Of a stretch of 62,328 nucleotides of DNA, positions 25,818 to 34,535 are shown piece after piece. Source of the stretch: Desulfurococcales archaeon (GTDB lineage: Archaea > Thermoproteota > Thermoprotei_A > Sulfolobales > NBVN01). Position 1 is the first letter of the stretch, and each line of letters opens with the position of its first letter. The notes below the pieces were generated by a model. The model did not search any database, was not told the DNA's origin, and saw nothing but the letters and a program-made list of their open reading frames with translations. Where the stretch lies: contig WAOK01000079.1 in NCBI GenBank assembly GCA_015521325.1, positions 1 through 62,328 of the forward strand, written 5' to 3'. Made by a program: the position numbers and the translations under genes.

Positions 25818-26915
25818 GTGACGGCCGTGCTGAGAGAAAGTGATCTGAAGAAACCGTGGGTGAGGGTCGCGAGGTACTGGGAGAGGATGGAGAAAGGCAA
25901 GGTAAGATGTAACCTCTGCTACAAGAGATGCCCCATAGCCCCCGGAGGGTTCGGCGCCTGCGGCGTGAGGTACAATCATGACGGAACACTGTACACACTA
26001 GTATACGGGTACTTAACGGCCATGAACCTCGACCCCATAGAGAAGAAGCCGTTGATGCACTTCCACCCCGGAGCAAGGGTTCTCTCCATATCGACCGCTG
26101 GATGTAACTTCATGTGCAGGTTCTGCATAAACTGGACAATAAGCCAGTCGAGAAGGAAGCACATCTTCGGCAAGTTCATGACGCCGGAGGAGGTGGTTGA
26201 GGAGGCGGTTAACCTCGGGGCCGACGGCATAAGCTACACGTACAACGAACCGACGGTGTTCTACGAGTTCATGTATGACACCGCTGTCCTAGCAAAAAAG
26301 AAAGGTCTCTTTAACACAATAGTTACTAACGGGTACATGACGCCGGAGCCCGCCGAAGAGCTGAGCAAGTACCTCGACGCCGCTACCGTGGACTTCAAGG
26401 CCTCGGCGAACAAGGAGTTCTATAGGAAATTCATGGGGGTCCATGACCCGGAACCCATTTTCCAAACCCTGGAGGTGTTTAAGAAAAGAGGCGTCTTCCT
26501 AGAAATCACGAACCTCATTGTCCCGGAGTATGGCGATAAGGAGGAGGACCTACGTCGTCTCGCAAGATGGGTGGTCGAGAACCTCGGGCCATCGACCCCA
26601 TTCCACCTGCTCAGGTTCCACCCTATGTACATGTTAACAGATGTACCCCCAACACCTGTTAAGACGTTGGAGCGCCTAGCGAACATAGCGAAGGAGGAGG
26701 GCCTCGAGTACGTGTATATAGGGAATGTGCCGGGCCATCCTCTCGAAAACACCTACTGCCCTAAATGCGGGGAACTCGTCATCAAGAGATTCGGATTCGA
26801 CATAATTGAGTGGCGCCTCACACCGGACAATAGATGCCCTAAGTGCGGCCACAAGATAAATATCGTTGGGAAATACAGGAAGAGACCGCCCCTAGATCTG
26901 TGGTGGTGGAGGTAA
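25818..26915 (+). CDS. amrS: AmmeMemoRadiSam radical SAM enzyme (AmrS)
   Basis: Radical SAM protein of 365 residues. An N-terminal Cys cluster (C31, C34, C38, C48) precedes the radical SAM motif CNFMCRFC (C96, C100, C103), and a C-terminal zinc/iron region shows CPKCGEL and CPKCGHK. The YTYNEPTVFYEF segment is diagnostic for the AmrS/PflA-like branch. The usual partners, AMMECR1 and Memo domains, are not encoded next to it. The GPN GTPase gene starts six bases after the stop, suggesting cotranscription. The start is GTG. The product of this system is still not firmly established. Confidence 0.9.
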   Translation: MTAVLRESDLKKPWVRVARYWERMEKGKVRCNLCYKRCPIAPGGFGACGVRYNHDGTLYTLVYGYLTAMNLDPIEKKPLMHFHPGARVLSISTAGCNFMCRFCINWTISQSRRKHIFGKFMTPEEVVEEAVNLGADGISYTYNEPTVFYEFMYDTAVLAKKKGLFNTIVTNGYMTPEPAEELSKYLDAATVDFKASANKEFYRKFMGVHDPEPIFQTLEVFKKRGVFLEITNLIVPEYGDKEEDLRRLARWVVENLGPSTPFHLLRFHPMYMLTDVPPTPVKTLERLANIAKEEGLEYVYIGNVPGHPLENTYCPKCGELVIKRFGFDIIEWRLTPDNRCPKCGHKINIVGKYRKRPPLDLWWWR

Positions 26916-26921
26916 GCGAGG

Positions 26922-27716
26922 ATGCACGTGGTTGTGGTTGCTGGCCCGGCAGGCTCCGGAAAATCAACCTTCACCAAGGCTTTCGCTGACTGGATAGAAG
27001 AGAGAGGGCTTAGCACATGGATCGTTAACTTCGACCCGGCAGCCGAGTACGTCCCGTACACACCAAACACCGATGTGAGGGAGTACGTTAAGGCCTCAGA
27101 TATAGAGGTGAAGTACGGCCTGGGTCCGAACGGCGCACTCGTTACCTCAATAGACCTCCTAGTAAACCATGTGTATGAGATTAGGGCCGAGATCGAGGAC
27201 GCTGGCGCCGACTACGTAATAGTCGATCTTCCAGGTCAGCTCGAGGTCGTGGCGTTTAGGAGGACCGGGCCCATACTCATTAAGGAACTTCTTAGGGGAC
27301 TAAGGGCCTCGATGGTCTTCCTTGTCGACTACTGGCTCACTACCGACCGCGACTCCGCGCTCTCGATACTGCTTCTAGCCATGAGCGCTCAGTACAGGTT
27401 CGGCTTGCCGCAGGTGCTCGCCCTCAATAAGGCTGACATCGCCGCCGAAGCAATTAAGGAGGGGTTCTTCGATGAGGAGATCCTCAAGGAGAAGTCGTTC
27501 GCAATGAAACTCCTTGACGAGAGGTTCGCCTGCACATCAAAGGAGATCGCAACTCCCTACACACCGCTCGAGGTAACACAGTCACTCTGCGAGGCGATCA
27601 AGGCGACGTATGAGGGAATAACACCAATATCTTCCAAACTCGGCATAGGCTTTGATAACGTCTTCGCTGAGCTCCAGAGGATATTTGTCGGCGGGGAGGA
27701 CTACGAGGTCAGATAA
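26922..27716 (+). CDS. GPN-loop GTPase
   Basis: Homodimeric GTPase of 264 residues related to eukaryotic GPN1-3 (RNA polymerase II assembly factors). Walker A GPAGSGKS at 8-15, the GPN triad at 68-70 in YGLGPNGALV, the DLPGQLEVV switch II segment, and ALNKADIA as the guanine-specificity motif are all present. It follows amrS by six bases. Confidence 0.95.
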   Translation: MHVVVVAGPAGSGKSTFTKAFADWIEERGLSTWIVNFDPAAEYVPYTPNTDVREYVKASDIEVKYGLGPNGALVTSIDLLVNHVYEIRAEIEDAGADYVIVDLPGQLEVVAFRRTGPILIKELLRGLRASMVFLVDYWLTTDRDSALSILLLAMSAQYRFGLPQVLALNKADIAAEAIKEGFFDEEILKEKSFAMKLLDERFACTSKEIATPYTPLEVTQSLCEAIKATYEGITPISSKLGIGFDNVFAELQRIFVGGEDYEVR

Positions 27717-27726
27717 ACAAGACATC

Positions 27727-27737
27727 ATTATTTTATG
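27727..27737 (+). promoter_or_regulatory. TATA box of the acyl-CoA synthetase subunit gene
   Basis: ATTATTTTATG places initiation near 27757, which lies after the ATG at 27754 and supports the ATG at 27766 as the true start. Confidence 0.4.
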
Positions 27738-27765
27738 CCGCCGGTATCTGTGAATGGGGTTACAC

Positions 27766-28473
27766 ATGAGCCAGGAGAGCGTCAAAGAGATAATTGAGAA
27801 GGCGAGGAACGAGAAGAGAGGAAAGCTTCTTGAGCACGAAGCATACGAGGTACTGAGGGCCTACGGCCTGCCCGTGCCTAAGGCAGGCCTCGCTAAAACC
27901 GCTGAGGAAGCAGCTGAGCTAGCTGAGAAGATAGGTTATCCGATCGTCTTGAAGATCGTGAGCCCAGACATAGTTCACAAGTCCGATGTTGGGGGCGTCA
28001 TCCTGAACCTCAATAGCAAGGAGGAGGTCAGGGAGGCCTTCAACAGGATCATAGCGAACGTTAAGGAAAAGGCGCCGAAGGCATCAATAACCGGCGTCCT
28101 CGTGCAGGAGATGGTCCCAGAAGGTCTTGAGGTAATAGTGGGGGCTACACGCGATCCTACCTTTGGGCCGGTACTCCTCTTCGGCCTCGGCGGCATATTC
28201 GTTGAGGTGCTGAAAGACGTGAGCTTCCGCATAGCACCTGTCACTAGGTACGATGCTGAAACTATGCTCACGGAGATAAGGGCGGCGAAGCTCCTCGAGG
28301 GTTACAGAGGAATGCCTCCTAGGGACAAGGAGGCGATAATCGATATCATAATGAAGCTCTCTAAGTTCATGGAGGAGCAGGAGCACGTGACGGACGTGGA
28401 CCTCAACCCGATAATGGTGTATGAGAAGGGTAAGGGTGCGAAGATAGCTGACGCGCGAGTACTAATTAAGTAG
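27766..28473 (+). CDS. ADP-forming acyl-CoA synthetase, beta (ATP-grasp) subunit
   Basis: ATP-grasp protein of 235 residues that with an alpha subunit converts acyl-CoA, ADP and phosphate to acid, CoA and ATP, the archaeal substrate-level phosphorylation step. GLPVPKAGLAKTAEEA, PIVLKIVSPDIVHKSDVGGV (nucleotide-binding lysine region) and VDLNPIMVYEKG at the C-terminus are typical of the separate beta subunit. The alpha subunit is not in this window. The start was chosen from TATA spacing and GGGG upstream. Confidence 0.9.
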   Translation: MSQESVKEIIEKARNEKRGKLLEHEAYEVLRAYGLPVPKAGLAKTAEEAAELAEKIGYPIVLKIVSPDIVHKSDVGGVILNLNSKEEVREAFNRIIANVKEKAPKASITGVLVQEMVPEGLEVIVGATRDPTFGPVLLFGLGGIFVEVLKDVSFRIAPVTRYDAETMLTEIRAAKLLEGYRGMPPRDKEAIIDIIMKLSKFMEEQEHVTDVDLNPIMVYEKGKGAKIADARVLIK

Positions 28474-28502
28474 GGAGACATAACTCGCTGAGGACGGTAC
28501 TG

Positions 28503-29369
28503 ATGAGCGGTGTAAGCGAGGAAGAGATACTGAAGAAGATAGATGAAATCCAGCAGCTGATAAAGGAACTGAAAGAGGCTAAGAATGCAGCAGTCGAGTC
28601 GTTGAGGGAAGCAAAGAGCGAGAAAGGCGAGGTGCTGGAGAAGATAAGGGTTCTTAGAGAGAGATTGAATATCCTGAGAGAAGAGCTGAGTAAGCTTAAG
28701 GAACAAAGAAAGGTACTGATTGAGGAGCGCCGTGAGGTCATTAAGAAGATCCGTGAAATAAAGAAAGAGATGAGTAACAAAAAAGTATGGCTCAAGTCTG
28801 GCACCGCAAACTCCCAGATCGGGAGGTTGCGAGCCAGGATAGATGCCCTAGAGTGGAGGATTATCACCGAATCACTCCCACTCGAGGAAGAGAACAGAAT
28901 AATCAGAGAGATAGCCAGGCTTGAGGAGAAGCTCGAGAAAGCGCTCGAGGCAAGAAAGGCGCTTGAAGAGTATAAGGAGCTCAAAGCTGAACTCAAGAGT
29001 AGACTCGTCGAGCTCGATATATTGTCTAAGAAAATAGGTGACCTAAGCGAGAAGATAGATACTGTAAGGAGGCAGATCGGAGCTGTTAAGGACGAGATAG
29101 AGGGCCTCAGGCAGAAGCTTGACAACATACGGGAGAGGATTAGAGAGAATGCTTTGAAGATTGCTGAGCTCAATGCACAACTGGATGAGGCTTACTCGAA
29201 GTATAGGGAAGCTAGGGCAATGCTGCGGGAGCTGAGAGAGAGAAGCAAGCGCGCTGTGACAGAAGACTACATTAAGAGAAAGCGTGAAGAGGTCGAGAGA
29301 AAGCTTAAGGCAGGGGAGAGATTAACTCTCCAGGAGCTGAAAATACTCTATGGAGACCTTGAAGAATAA
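28503..29369 (+). CDS. Long coiled-coil protein (COG1340-like)
   Basis: Protein of 288 residues made almost wholly of heptad repeats rich in E, K, L and R (for example EKIRVLRERLNILREELSKL) with one gap near residues 98-110 (KKVWLKSGTANSQIG). The gap and the C-terminal segment RKREEVERKLKAGERLTLQE match the conserved archaeal coiled-coil family COG1340. Function unknown. It overlaps the downstream DUF373 gene by 20 bases, so the two are coupled. Confidence 0.82.
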   Translation: MSGVSEEEILKKIDEIQQLIKELKEAKNAAVESLREAKSEKGEVLEKIRVLRERLNILREELSKLKEQRKVLIEERREVIKKIREIKKEMSNKKVWLKSGTANSQIGRLRARIDALEWRIITESLPLEEENRIIREIARLEEKLEKALEARKALEEYKELKAELKSRLVELDILSKKIGDLSEKIDTVRRQIGAVKDEIEGLRQKLDNIRERIRENALKIAELNAQLDEAYSKYREARAMLRELRERSKRAVTEDYIKRKREEVERKLKAGERLTLQELKILYGDLEE

Positions 29370-30426
29370 TAAAATACTTGTACTGGCTGTTGATATAGAC
29401 GATGACGTAGGAAAGGCTGGAGTTAAAACCCCTGTTATTGGAAAAGAGAACGTATTATCCGTGGCGCAAAAATTTGCTCTGAGAAAACCAACAGATCCTG
29501 ACCTAAATGTCATGTTCACAGCAGTGAAGATAGCTGACGAGCTTCGAAAAGAGGGCAAGGATGCCGAGGTCGCACTCGTTTCAGGCCACCCAGATGCTGG
29601 CGTCAAGGCTGGCCTAAGGCTAAGGGAACAGATAAATGACGTAGCTAGGTCATTAGGCGCCGCTGGCGCCGTCGTAGTAGCCGATAGCTCCGAGGACGAG
29701 AAGGTGTTACCGATTGTCGAGTCCATACTCCCCGTACTTGCTGTTGAGAGGGTCATAGTTGAGCAAATGAGATCAGTCGAGGAGACATATGTTCTCCTAG
29801 GGCGCTACCTAAGGAAGATACTCGAGGAAAGAAGGTTCTCACGCATATTCCTCGGGTTACCCGGGGCAATAATACTCACCTACGTACTTCTAAGCGTAAC
29901 ACCCTACGGGAACTACGCGTGGCCTGCCGCAACAACCGTGCTTGGTCTCTATCTAGTGCTCAAGGGCTTCGGCTTCATAGATGAGATAAGTAAGTGGTGG
30001 AGAGCCTCACCCATCACTAGGTTCGCACTAGTCCTTAGCATGGTGTCTTCCATAATCACAGCGTTCATGACATACGTTACTCTCACAACCTATAATTACA
30101 GTCTTGATGCCGCATCGATAGCCACATACTTGAGAACCCTCATGCCTTACGTAATCATAACGATCTCTCCGATGATAGCGGCTAGGTTCTCCATAAGACT
30201 GCTGAAGAGGTCGCCGAGGGTGTGGAGGGACATAATATCATTCGCGTCGCTCTTCGTGCTGTATTACTTCCTCGACAAGATAGCTGCGCTGATGCTGGAG
30301 ACGCAGAACCTCAGACAGGTCATTGAAGTACTCAATAGAAGCGGCTTACTGAACGTTTTCGCACTCTACATAGGATCCCTCATGGTCGTTGCTGTAGCCC
30401 TTTACGCCCTAGAGAAGTACGTGTGA
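29350..30426 (+). CDS. DUF373-family membrane protein
   Basis: Protein of 358 residues. The N-terminal ~150 residues form a soluble alpha/beta domain with the DUF373 signatures LVLAVDIDDDVG and VSGHPDAGVKAGLRLREQ. The C-terminal half has about six membrane spans (starting near IFLGLPGAIILTYVLL). The family is archaea-specific and has no assigned function. Here it is translationally coupled to the coiled-coil protein, which suggests a membrane-attached complex; that is inference. Confidence 0.85.
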   Translation: METLKNNKILVLAVDIDDDVGKAGVKTPVIGKENVLSVAQKFALRKPTDPDLNVMFTAVKIADELRKEGKDAEVALVSGHPDAGVKAGLRLREQINDVARSLGAAGAVVVADSSEDEKVLPIVESILPVLAVERVIVEQMRSVEETYVLLGRYLRKILEERRFSRIFLGLPGAIILTYVLLSVTPYGNYAWPAATTVLGLYLVLKGFGFIDEISKWWRASPITRFALVLSMVSSIITAFMTYVTLTTYNYSLDAASIATYLRTLMPYVIITISPMIAARFSIRLLKRSPRVWRDIISFASLFVLYYFLDKIAALMLETQNLRQVIEVLNRSGLLNVFALYIGSLMVVAVALYALEKYV

Positions 30427-30432
30427 GGTCCG

Positions 30433-31248
30433 TCAGGCACCGAACCTTCTCTCCCTCCTTTGGAAGGACCTTATGGCCCTCCAGAGGTCTATCTTGCGGA
30501 ACTCTGGCCAGTAAACCTCACAGAAGTACAGCTCACTGTAGGCTATCTGCCATAGCAAGAAGTTGCTTATCCTCATCTCGCCCGAAGTTCTTATGACGAG
30601 GTCCGGCTGCTCGAGCCCGTCGCTCAGGTGAGACGTGTATAGATACTCCCTAAACACCTCCTCATCGATCTCCCCGTTCAGCTTACCCTCAACGGCGTCC
30701 CTTACCAATCTCTTCACGGCGTCGACAATCTCCTGCCTGCCACCATAACAGACAGCGACGTTGAGGTATCTCTCACTATACTTAGCGCTGTATGTTTCCA
30801 ATTCCTTCATTAACTTGCGGAGGTCTTTGGGAACTATGTCAAGCCTACCAAAGAATTTCACGCGAATTCTCCTCTTATCGATCTCGCCCTTAGTGACCAG
30901 CTCCTCTATCCCCTTTCTCAACAATCTGAAGAGATGATCAAGCTCATCTTTGGACCTCTTCACACAATTCTCATAGGAGGTACTGTAGATTGTTACTGCC
31001 CTAACATTCAGGTCCCAGAGCCAGTCAAGCACATCCTTCAGTCTCTCGTAGCCATATGTATGACCCTCCCTCGGATCCATCCCCAGGTACCTAGCCCACC
31101 GCCTGTTACCGTCGGGTATGACAGCCACGTGCCTCGGGAAAGGGCCGTTCTTGATCTGCCTCCATAACCACCACTCATACACCCTGTACACCGGGCGGAG
31201 CACTGCGTTCGCTATCATCGCTAAAATCCCTCTCGACGTCCTACTCAA
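30433..31248 (-). CDS. uppS: Cis-prenyltransferase (undecaprenyl/dolichyl diphosphate synthase family)
   Basis: Builds long cis-polyprenyl diphosphates that become lipid carriers for glycosylation. The 271 residues include [14 protein letters not shown] (the catalytic aspartate and substrate loop), [28 protein letters not shown], and the C-terminal [20 protein letters not shown]. The N-terminus has a 25-residue extension before the first motif that could attach to the membrane. It is divergent from S8e across 70 bases. Carrier lipids would serve the PMT-type transferase at 5.6 kb, among others. Confidence 0.95.
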   Translation of the reverse strand: MSRTSRGILAMIANAVLRPVYRVYEWWLWRQIKNGPFPRHVAVIPDGNRRWARYLGMDPREGHTYGYERLKDVLDWLWDLNVRAVTIYSTSYENCVKRSKDELDHLFRLLRKGIEELVTKGEIDKRRIRVKFFGRLDIVPKDLRKLMKELETYSAKYSERYLNVAVCYGGRQEIVDAVKRLVRDAVEGKLNGEIDEEVFREYLYTSHLSDGLEQPDLVIRTSGEMRISNFLLWQIAYSELYFCEVYWPEFRKIDLWRAIRSFQRRERRFGA

Positions 31249-31280
31249 GGACCTCAGCCCTGTGCTAGGGGGCTCGAAGG

Positions 31281-31289
31281 CTTATAAAC
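31281..31289 (+). promoter_or_regulatory. TATA box of the S8e-SRP19 operon
   Basis: CTTATAAAC sits about 38 bases before the S8e ATG, putting initiation near 31310. This supports the start at 31319 and not further upstream. Confidence 0.5.
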
Positions 31290-31318
31290 TGCGTTCACCC
31301 GTAAAGCTGGGACGAGGT

Positions 31319-31708
31319 ATGGGCATCTACCAGGGCAACGACATGAAGAAGATAAGTGGTGGGAGGAAGCGGCCCGCGCGCGGCAAGAGAAAGTACGAGA
31401 TGGGGAGGTTCCCGACGTTCACGACACTGAGTGATAGGGAAAAAAGGGTAAAGCAAAGGGTTAGGGGCGGCAACACAAAGATAAGGCTCAAGGAGGCCCT
31501 CTACGCCAACGTCACGGACCCAGAAACAGGCGAGTCCAAGAAGGTGAGGATACTCAGCATCGAGAGCACCCCCAGCAACAGAGAGTTCGCCCGCAGAGGC
31601 ATAATCACTAAGGGCTCAATAATAGAGACTGAAGTAGGGCGGGCCAAGGTCACCTCGAGGCCCGGTCAGGACGGTGTGATAAACGCCGTTTTGGTTGAGA
31701 AGAAGTAA
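31319..31708 (+). CDS. rps8e: Small-subunit ribosomal protein S8e
   Basis: Archaeal/eukaryotic ribosomal protein of 129 residues beginning [20 protein letters not shown], with the conserved basic N-terminus and later [19 protein letters not shown] and a final [16 protein letters not shown] precedes the ATG. The frame stays open upstream across the uppS gene, but the TATA box at 31281-31289 excludes a longer protein. SRP19 follows 19 bases downstream. Confidence 0.97.
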   Translation: MGIYQGNDMKKISGGRKRPARGKRKYEMGRFPTFTTLSDREKRVKQRVRGGNTKIRLKEALYANVTDPETGESKKVRILSIESTPSNREFARRGIITKGSIIETEVGRAKVTSRPGQDGVINAVLVEKK

Positions 31709-31727
31709 TTTTACGGGTTAGGGCGCT

Positions 31728-32018
31728 GTGAAAACGATTGTCCTATGGCCCGAATACTTCGACTGTAACCTGAGCAGGAGGCTAGGGAGGAGAGTACCTA
31801 AGGATTTATGTGTAATCAGGCCTTCCATTACTGAATTAATGGAGGCATGCAAGCACACGGGCGCGGAGTGTAACGTTGACGAGAGCAAGAGGTATCCCAG
31901 GACATGGTACATGAGCCAGGGTGCTGTCCTGGCCACGGTTGAGGACGATGTCAGTAAGACAGCGCTGATACGAGAAGTTGCTAAAGCCTTAAGGTCTCTA
32001 CGAGAGAGTAGACAATAA
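31728..32018 (+). CDS. srp19: Signal recognition particle 19 kDa protein
   Basis: Binds the SRP RNA helices and prepares them for Srp54 binding. The 96 residues start MKTIVLWPEYFDCNLSRRLG and include RRVPKDLCVIRPSITELMEA and SKRYPRTWYMSQG, the signature of SRP19. It begins with GTG. It shares the S8e promoter. Confidence 0.96.
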   Translation: MKTIVLWPEYFDCNLSRRLGRRVPKDLCVIRPSITELMEACKHTGAECNVDESKRYPRTWYMSQGAVLATVEDDVSKTALIREVAKALRSLRESRQ

Positions 32019-32048
32019 TACATTAAGCGTAGGAAGGAGCTAACGAGC

Positions 32049-32118
32049 GAACCTGTGTGTTAGGTTCTGACATGAGTAGAGGAACTCTTAAGGCGACTCT
32101 GCTTTAAGTGCCTAAGAG
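32049..32118 (+). ncRNA. Possible structured RNA between srp19 and gar1
   Basis: The 127-base gap between srp19 and gar1 holds two good hairpins. The first, 32049-32067, is a perfect six-pair stem GAACCT/AGGTTC with a seven-base loop. The second, 32085-32118, pairs CTCTTA and GGC with GCC and TAAGAG with one bulged A and a 15-base loop. It could be a leader of the gar1-tfb operon or a separate small RNA. C/D boxes are absent, and no ACA box is placed where an H/ACA guide would need it. Confidence 0.3.
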
Positions 32119-32145
32119 GCGCAGTATTCTTGGTTTGGTGATTAG

Positions 32146-32373
32146 ATGAGAAGGCTGGGACATTTTCTCCATATCGCCCGCTCTGGGGTAATGATCGTTA
32201 AGCTAAGTATCAAGCGCCCTCCGAGGATAGGCACGCGCGTCCTCGGCCCTGACGGAAGAATAATTGGAAAGGTCGTCGATATAATAGGCCCTGTCAGGGC
32301 GCCCTACGCCGTGGTGAAGCCCGTTCGAAGAGACCTTAAGCTGAGTAGAGGAACAACTCTTTTCATGAGGTGA
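32146..32373 (+). CDS. gar1: H/ACA RNP protein Gar1
   Basis: Protein of 75 residues, the beta-barrel subunit of the RNA-guided pseudouridine synthase. MRRLGHFLHIARSGVMIVKL and RIIGKVVDIIGPVRAPYAVV match Gar1. GGTG lies a few bases before the ATG. It overlaps the TFB frame by four bases (GTGA). Other H/ACA proteins (Cbf5, Nop10, L7Ae) are not in the window. Confidence 0.9.
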   Translation: MRRLGHFLHIARSGVMIVKLSIKRPPRIGTRVLGPDGRIIGKVVDIIGPVRAPYAVVKPVRRDLKLSRGTTLFMR

Positions 32374-32378
32374 TCCCC

Positions 32379-33299
32379 GTGAGCACGGACGCTTACGTAT
32401 ACAACCCCGGAATGCACCCACCCGAGGACGAGATAGAATGTGAAAACGTAATTTATGATGCAGAAACAAGCCAGTACGTATGCGCCGATACCGGAATAGT
32501 GATCTCGGACAGGCCGATCGACCAAGGCCCAGAATGGAGGTACTACCCTAAAGACAACGGAAGCAGGGGCGCCGTGAGGGGCGGATCGCCCACTATAGCA
32601 TCCGACTACCACGCCATAGGTACCAGCATAGGGGGTGGAGGTAAGGGTAATCTAAGGGATCTGCGCAGAGTCGACAGGGAGATCAAAAAACCCACAAAGA
32701 GAAGGGAGAGGAACTTAGCATCGGCACTGAGCTTAATGAAAGGATGCATAGGTAGCATGAACCTGAACGGTTCAGTCGCCTTCAAGCTTAGGGAGGCCGC
32801 CGCTGAACTTATAAAGATGTTCTTAGAAAGGGATGTTCTCAAAAGGAGGCTCAAAGCCCCTCTCGTCGCCATAGCAATAATCGAGGCTGCAAATAACCTA
32901 GGCATAAATATAAAGAAGAATGAGGTACTGGACAGGTGTCAAGTAACACATAAGGATTATTGGAATGCCAAGAAGACCTTAATAAAGAAAGGGATAAGTC
33001 TCAAGAAACAAATCCCAGGACCAGGTCTCTATATGGACGAGATGAGCCACGCTCTCGGCCTAAAACCGCAGACATCGGCACTAGCTCGGCGCATCGCCGG
33101 TGAGGCGAGGAAAATGGGGCTAACCAGCGGTAAGGACCCAAGAGGTTTTGCCGCTGCATCCCTCTACGTCGCCTCAATAATATTAGATGACAAGAGAACT
33201 CAGAAAGAGATCTCGGAAAAGGTCGATGTAACTGAGGTAATGATAAGGAATAGGTATCGTGACATAGTTAACGAAATGGTCATAGTTGCCTTCATTTAA
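32379..33299 (+). CDS. tfb: Transcription initiation factor B (TFB)
   Basis: Archaeal TFIIB: recognises the BRE and bridges TBP and RNA polymerase. The N-terminal zinc ribbon has only two of four cysteines (CENV and CADTG around a 14-residue gap), as is also seen in Sulfolobus TFB1. DQGPEWRYYPKD is the conserved B-reader region. Two cyclin folds follow, the second with GLTSGKDPRGFAAASLYVAS and RTQKEISEKVDVTEVMIRNR, which includes the HTH that touches BRE. GAGGTGAT fits the GTG at 32379 better than the GTG at 32370. Confidence 0.92.
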   Translation: MSTDAYVYNPGMHPPEDEIECENVIYDAETSQYVCADTGIVISDRPIDQGPEWRYYPKDNGSRGAVRGGSPTIASDYHAIGTSIGGGGKGNLRDLRRVDREIKKPTKRRERNLASALSLMKGCIGSMNLNGSVAFKLREAAAELIKMFLERDVLKRRLKAPLVAIAIIEAANNLGINIKKNEVLDRCQVTHKDYWNAKKTLIKKGISLKKQIPGPGLYMDEMSHALGLKPQTSALARRIAGEARKMGLTSGKDPRGFAAASLYVASIILDDKRTQKEISEKVDVTEVMIRNRYRDIVNEMVIVAFI

Positions 33300-33310
33300 T
33301 GATTAACAAC

Positions 33311-33318
33311 GGTTAAAC
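33311..33318 (+). promoter_or_regulatory. TATA box of trm1
   Basis: GGTTAAAC is placed so that transcription would begin about 5-8 bases before the ATG at 33348, implying a nearly leaderless message. Confidence 0.4.
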
Positions 33319-33347
33319 GCACCATAACCACACATCATCTGATAACA

Positions 33348-34511
33348 ATGAGACACAAAAACGAGTATATAATGGTAAGAGAGGGGAAAGCACAAATACT
33401 TGTACCGAACCCAGAGCTCTACAAAAGAGCTGACGGAGTGTACGAGCCAGCATGGGCACCAGTCTTCTATAATCCGGTAATGCGTCTAAACAGGCACCTC
33501 TCAGTCGCTGGTCTTTATGCCTGGTCCTCTATACGGGGTAGGAGACCCTTAGTTATTGTGGACGCATTAGCCGGTACAGGCGTGAGGGGGATAAGATATG
33601 CTCTAGAAACGAGAAATGTAAGAACATGCATAATTAACGATATATCGAAGGAGGCATTTAGGATAGCGAGGGCTAATATAAGAATAAATAAAATTAACAC
33701 CTGCGTGGCGACCAATAGAGAGGCTAACGCGCTGCTACGTGATCTCAAGGAGGCAAGAAGAGTTGTTGATTTTGTGGATATTGACCCATACGGTACACCC
33801 GCACCGTTTATCGACAGTGCCATAACTACGGTGAGGAGAGGCGGGCTTGTTGGGCTAACTGCAACAGACTTAGCTCCACTCAGCGGTATAAAACCATCTA
33901 GTGGGGAGAGACACTACATGGCGACCCTCGCTAAGAACTCTGTGGGTAGGGAAGCGGCTCTCAGAGTGCTGCTAGGGTTAGTTGCTAGGGTTGCTGCTAT
34001 CCGGGATCGCTGGATCAAGCCTGTAATGAGCATATCATCAAGGCACTTTGTACGGGTTGTTATCGAGGTGCTTGGTGGAGCAAGAAAAGCTAGCTCAATG
34101 CTCGAGAACTGCGTAGGTTACGTAACTCTATGTGATGACATACTCTGGAGCGAACACTGCGAGAAACCCAAGTTATTTGGGCCAATATGGCTATGCGACA
34201 CACATGAGCACGAGATCCTTGACCAGGCCATTAACTTCCTCCAAGGGACAGACTATGAGGACAGCGATAAGGAAGAAGCCATCAAGGTGCTTGAGAAAGC
34301 CAAGGAAGAGATAGGTCTTAATAAGGTGTTTAATCTGACCTCTATAGCTAAGGTTGCGGGAGTGAACACACCGCGAAGAGACTCCGTCGTTCAGTGCATT
34401 CGAAGAAAGGGCTTCGGTGCAACTTCTCCACACTACCCGGGTCCTTATATTAGGACAGATGCCGACTATCGAGACGTACTAGAATGTGTTATGTCGCTAG
34501 GATCTCAATAA
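33348..34511 (+). CDS. trm1: tRNA (guanine26-N2)-dimethyltransferase Trm1
   Basis: Methylates G26 of tRNA. The 387 residues contain the SAM-binding VDALAGTGVRGIRYALE, the catalytic VDFVDIDPYGTPAPFIDSAI and GLTATDLAPLSG, and later a Cys-containing region around residues 255-285. A C-terminal RKGFGATSPHYPGPYIRTDA is characteristic of the family. Confidence 0.95.
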   Translation: MRHKNEYIMVREGKAQILVPNPELYKRADGVYEPAWAPVFYNPVMRLNRHLSVAGLYAWSSIRGRRPLVIVDALAGTGVRGIRYALETRNVRTCIINDISKEAFRIARANIRINKINTCVATNREANALLRDLKEARRVVDFVDIDPYGTPAPFIDSAITTVRRGGLVGLTATDLAPLSGIKPSSGERHYMATLAKNSVGREAALRVLLGLVARVAAIRDRWIKPVMSISSRHFVRVVIEVLGGARKASSMLENCVGYVTLCDDILWSEHCEKPKLFGPIWLCDTHEHEILDQAINFLQGTDYEDSDKEEAIKVLEKAKEEIGLNKVFNLTSIAKVAGVNTPRRDSVVQCIRRKGFGATSPHYPGPYIRTDADYRDVLECVMSLGSQ

Positions 34512-34535
34512 GGAAATTAGATCGCAACTTTCAAA

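Noticed and set aside
28486-28540. CTGA, TGATGA and CTGA in a row, suggesting a second C/D guide RNA
   Set aside because: There is no C box upstream of the first CTGA, the last guide would be 23 bases, and the TGATGA contains the start codon of the coiled-coil gene.
31118-31318. N-terminal extension of S8e
   Set aside because: It would run through the uppS start and upstream of the TATA box; S8e homologs begin at MGIYQG.
32379-32520. TFB zinc ribbon with only two cysteines as a novelty
   Set aside because: The same loss is known in Sulfolobus TFB1, so it is a lineage feature.
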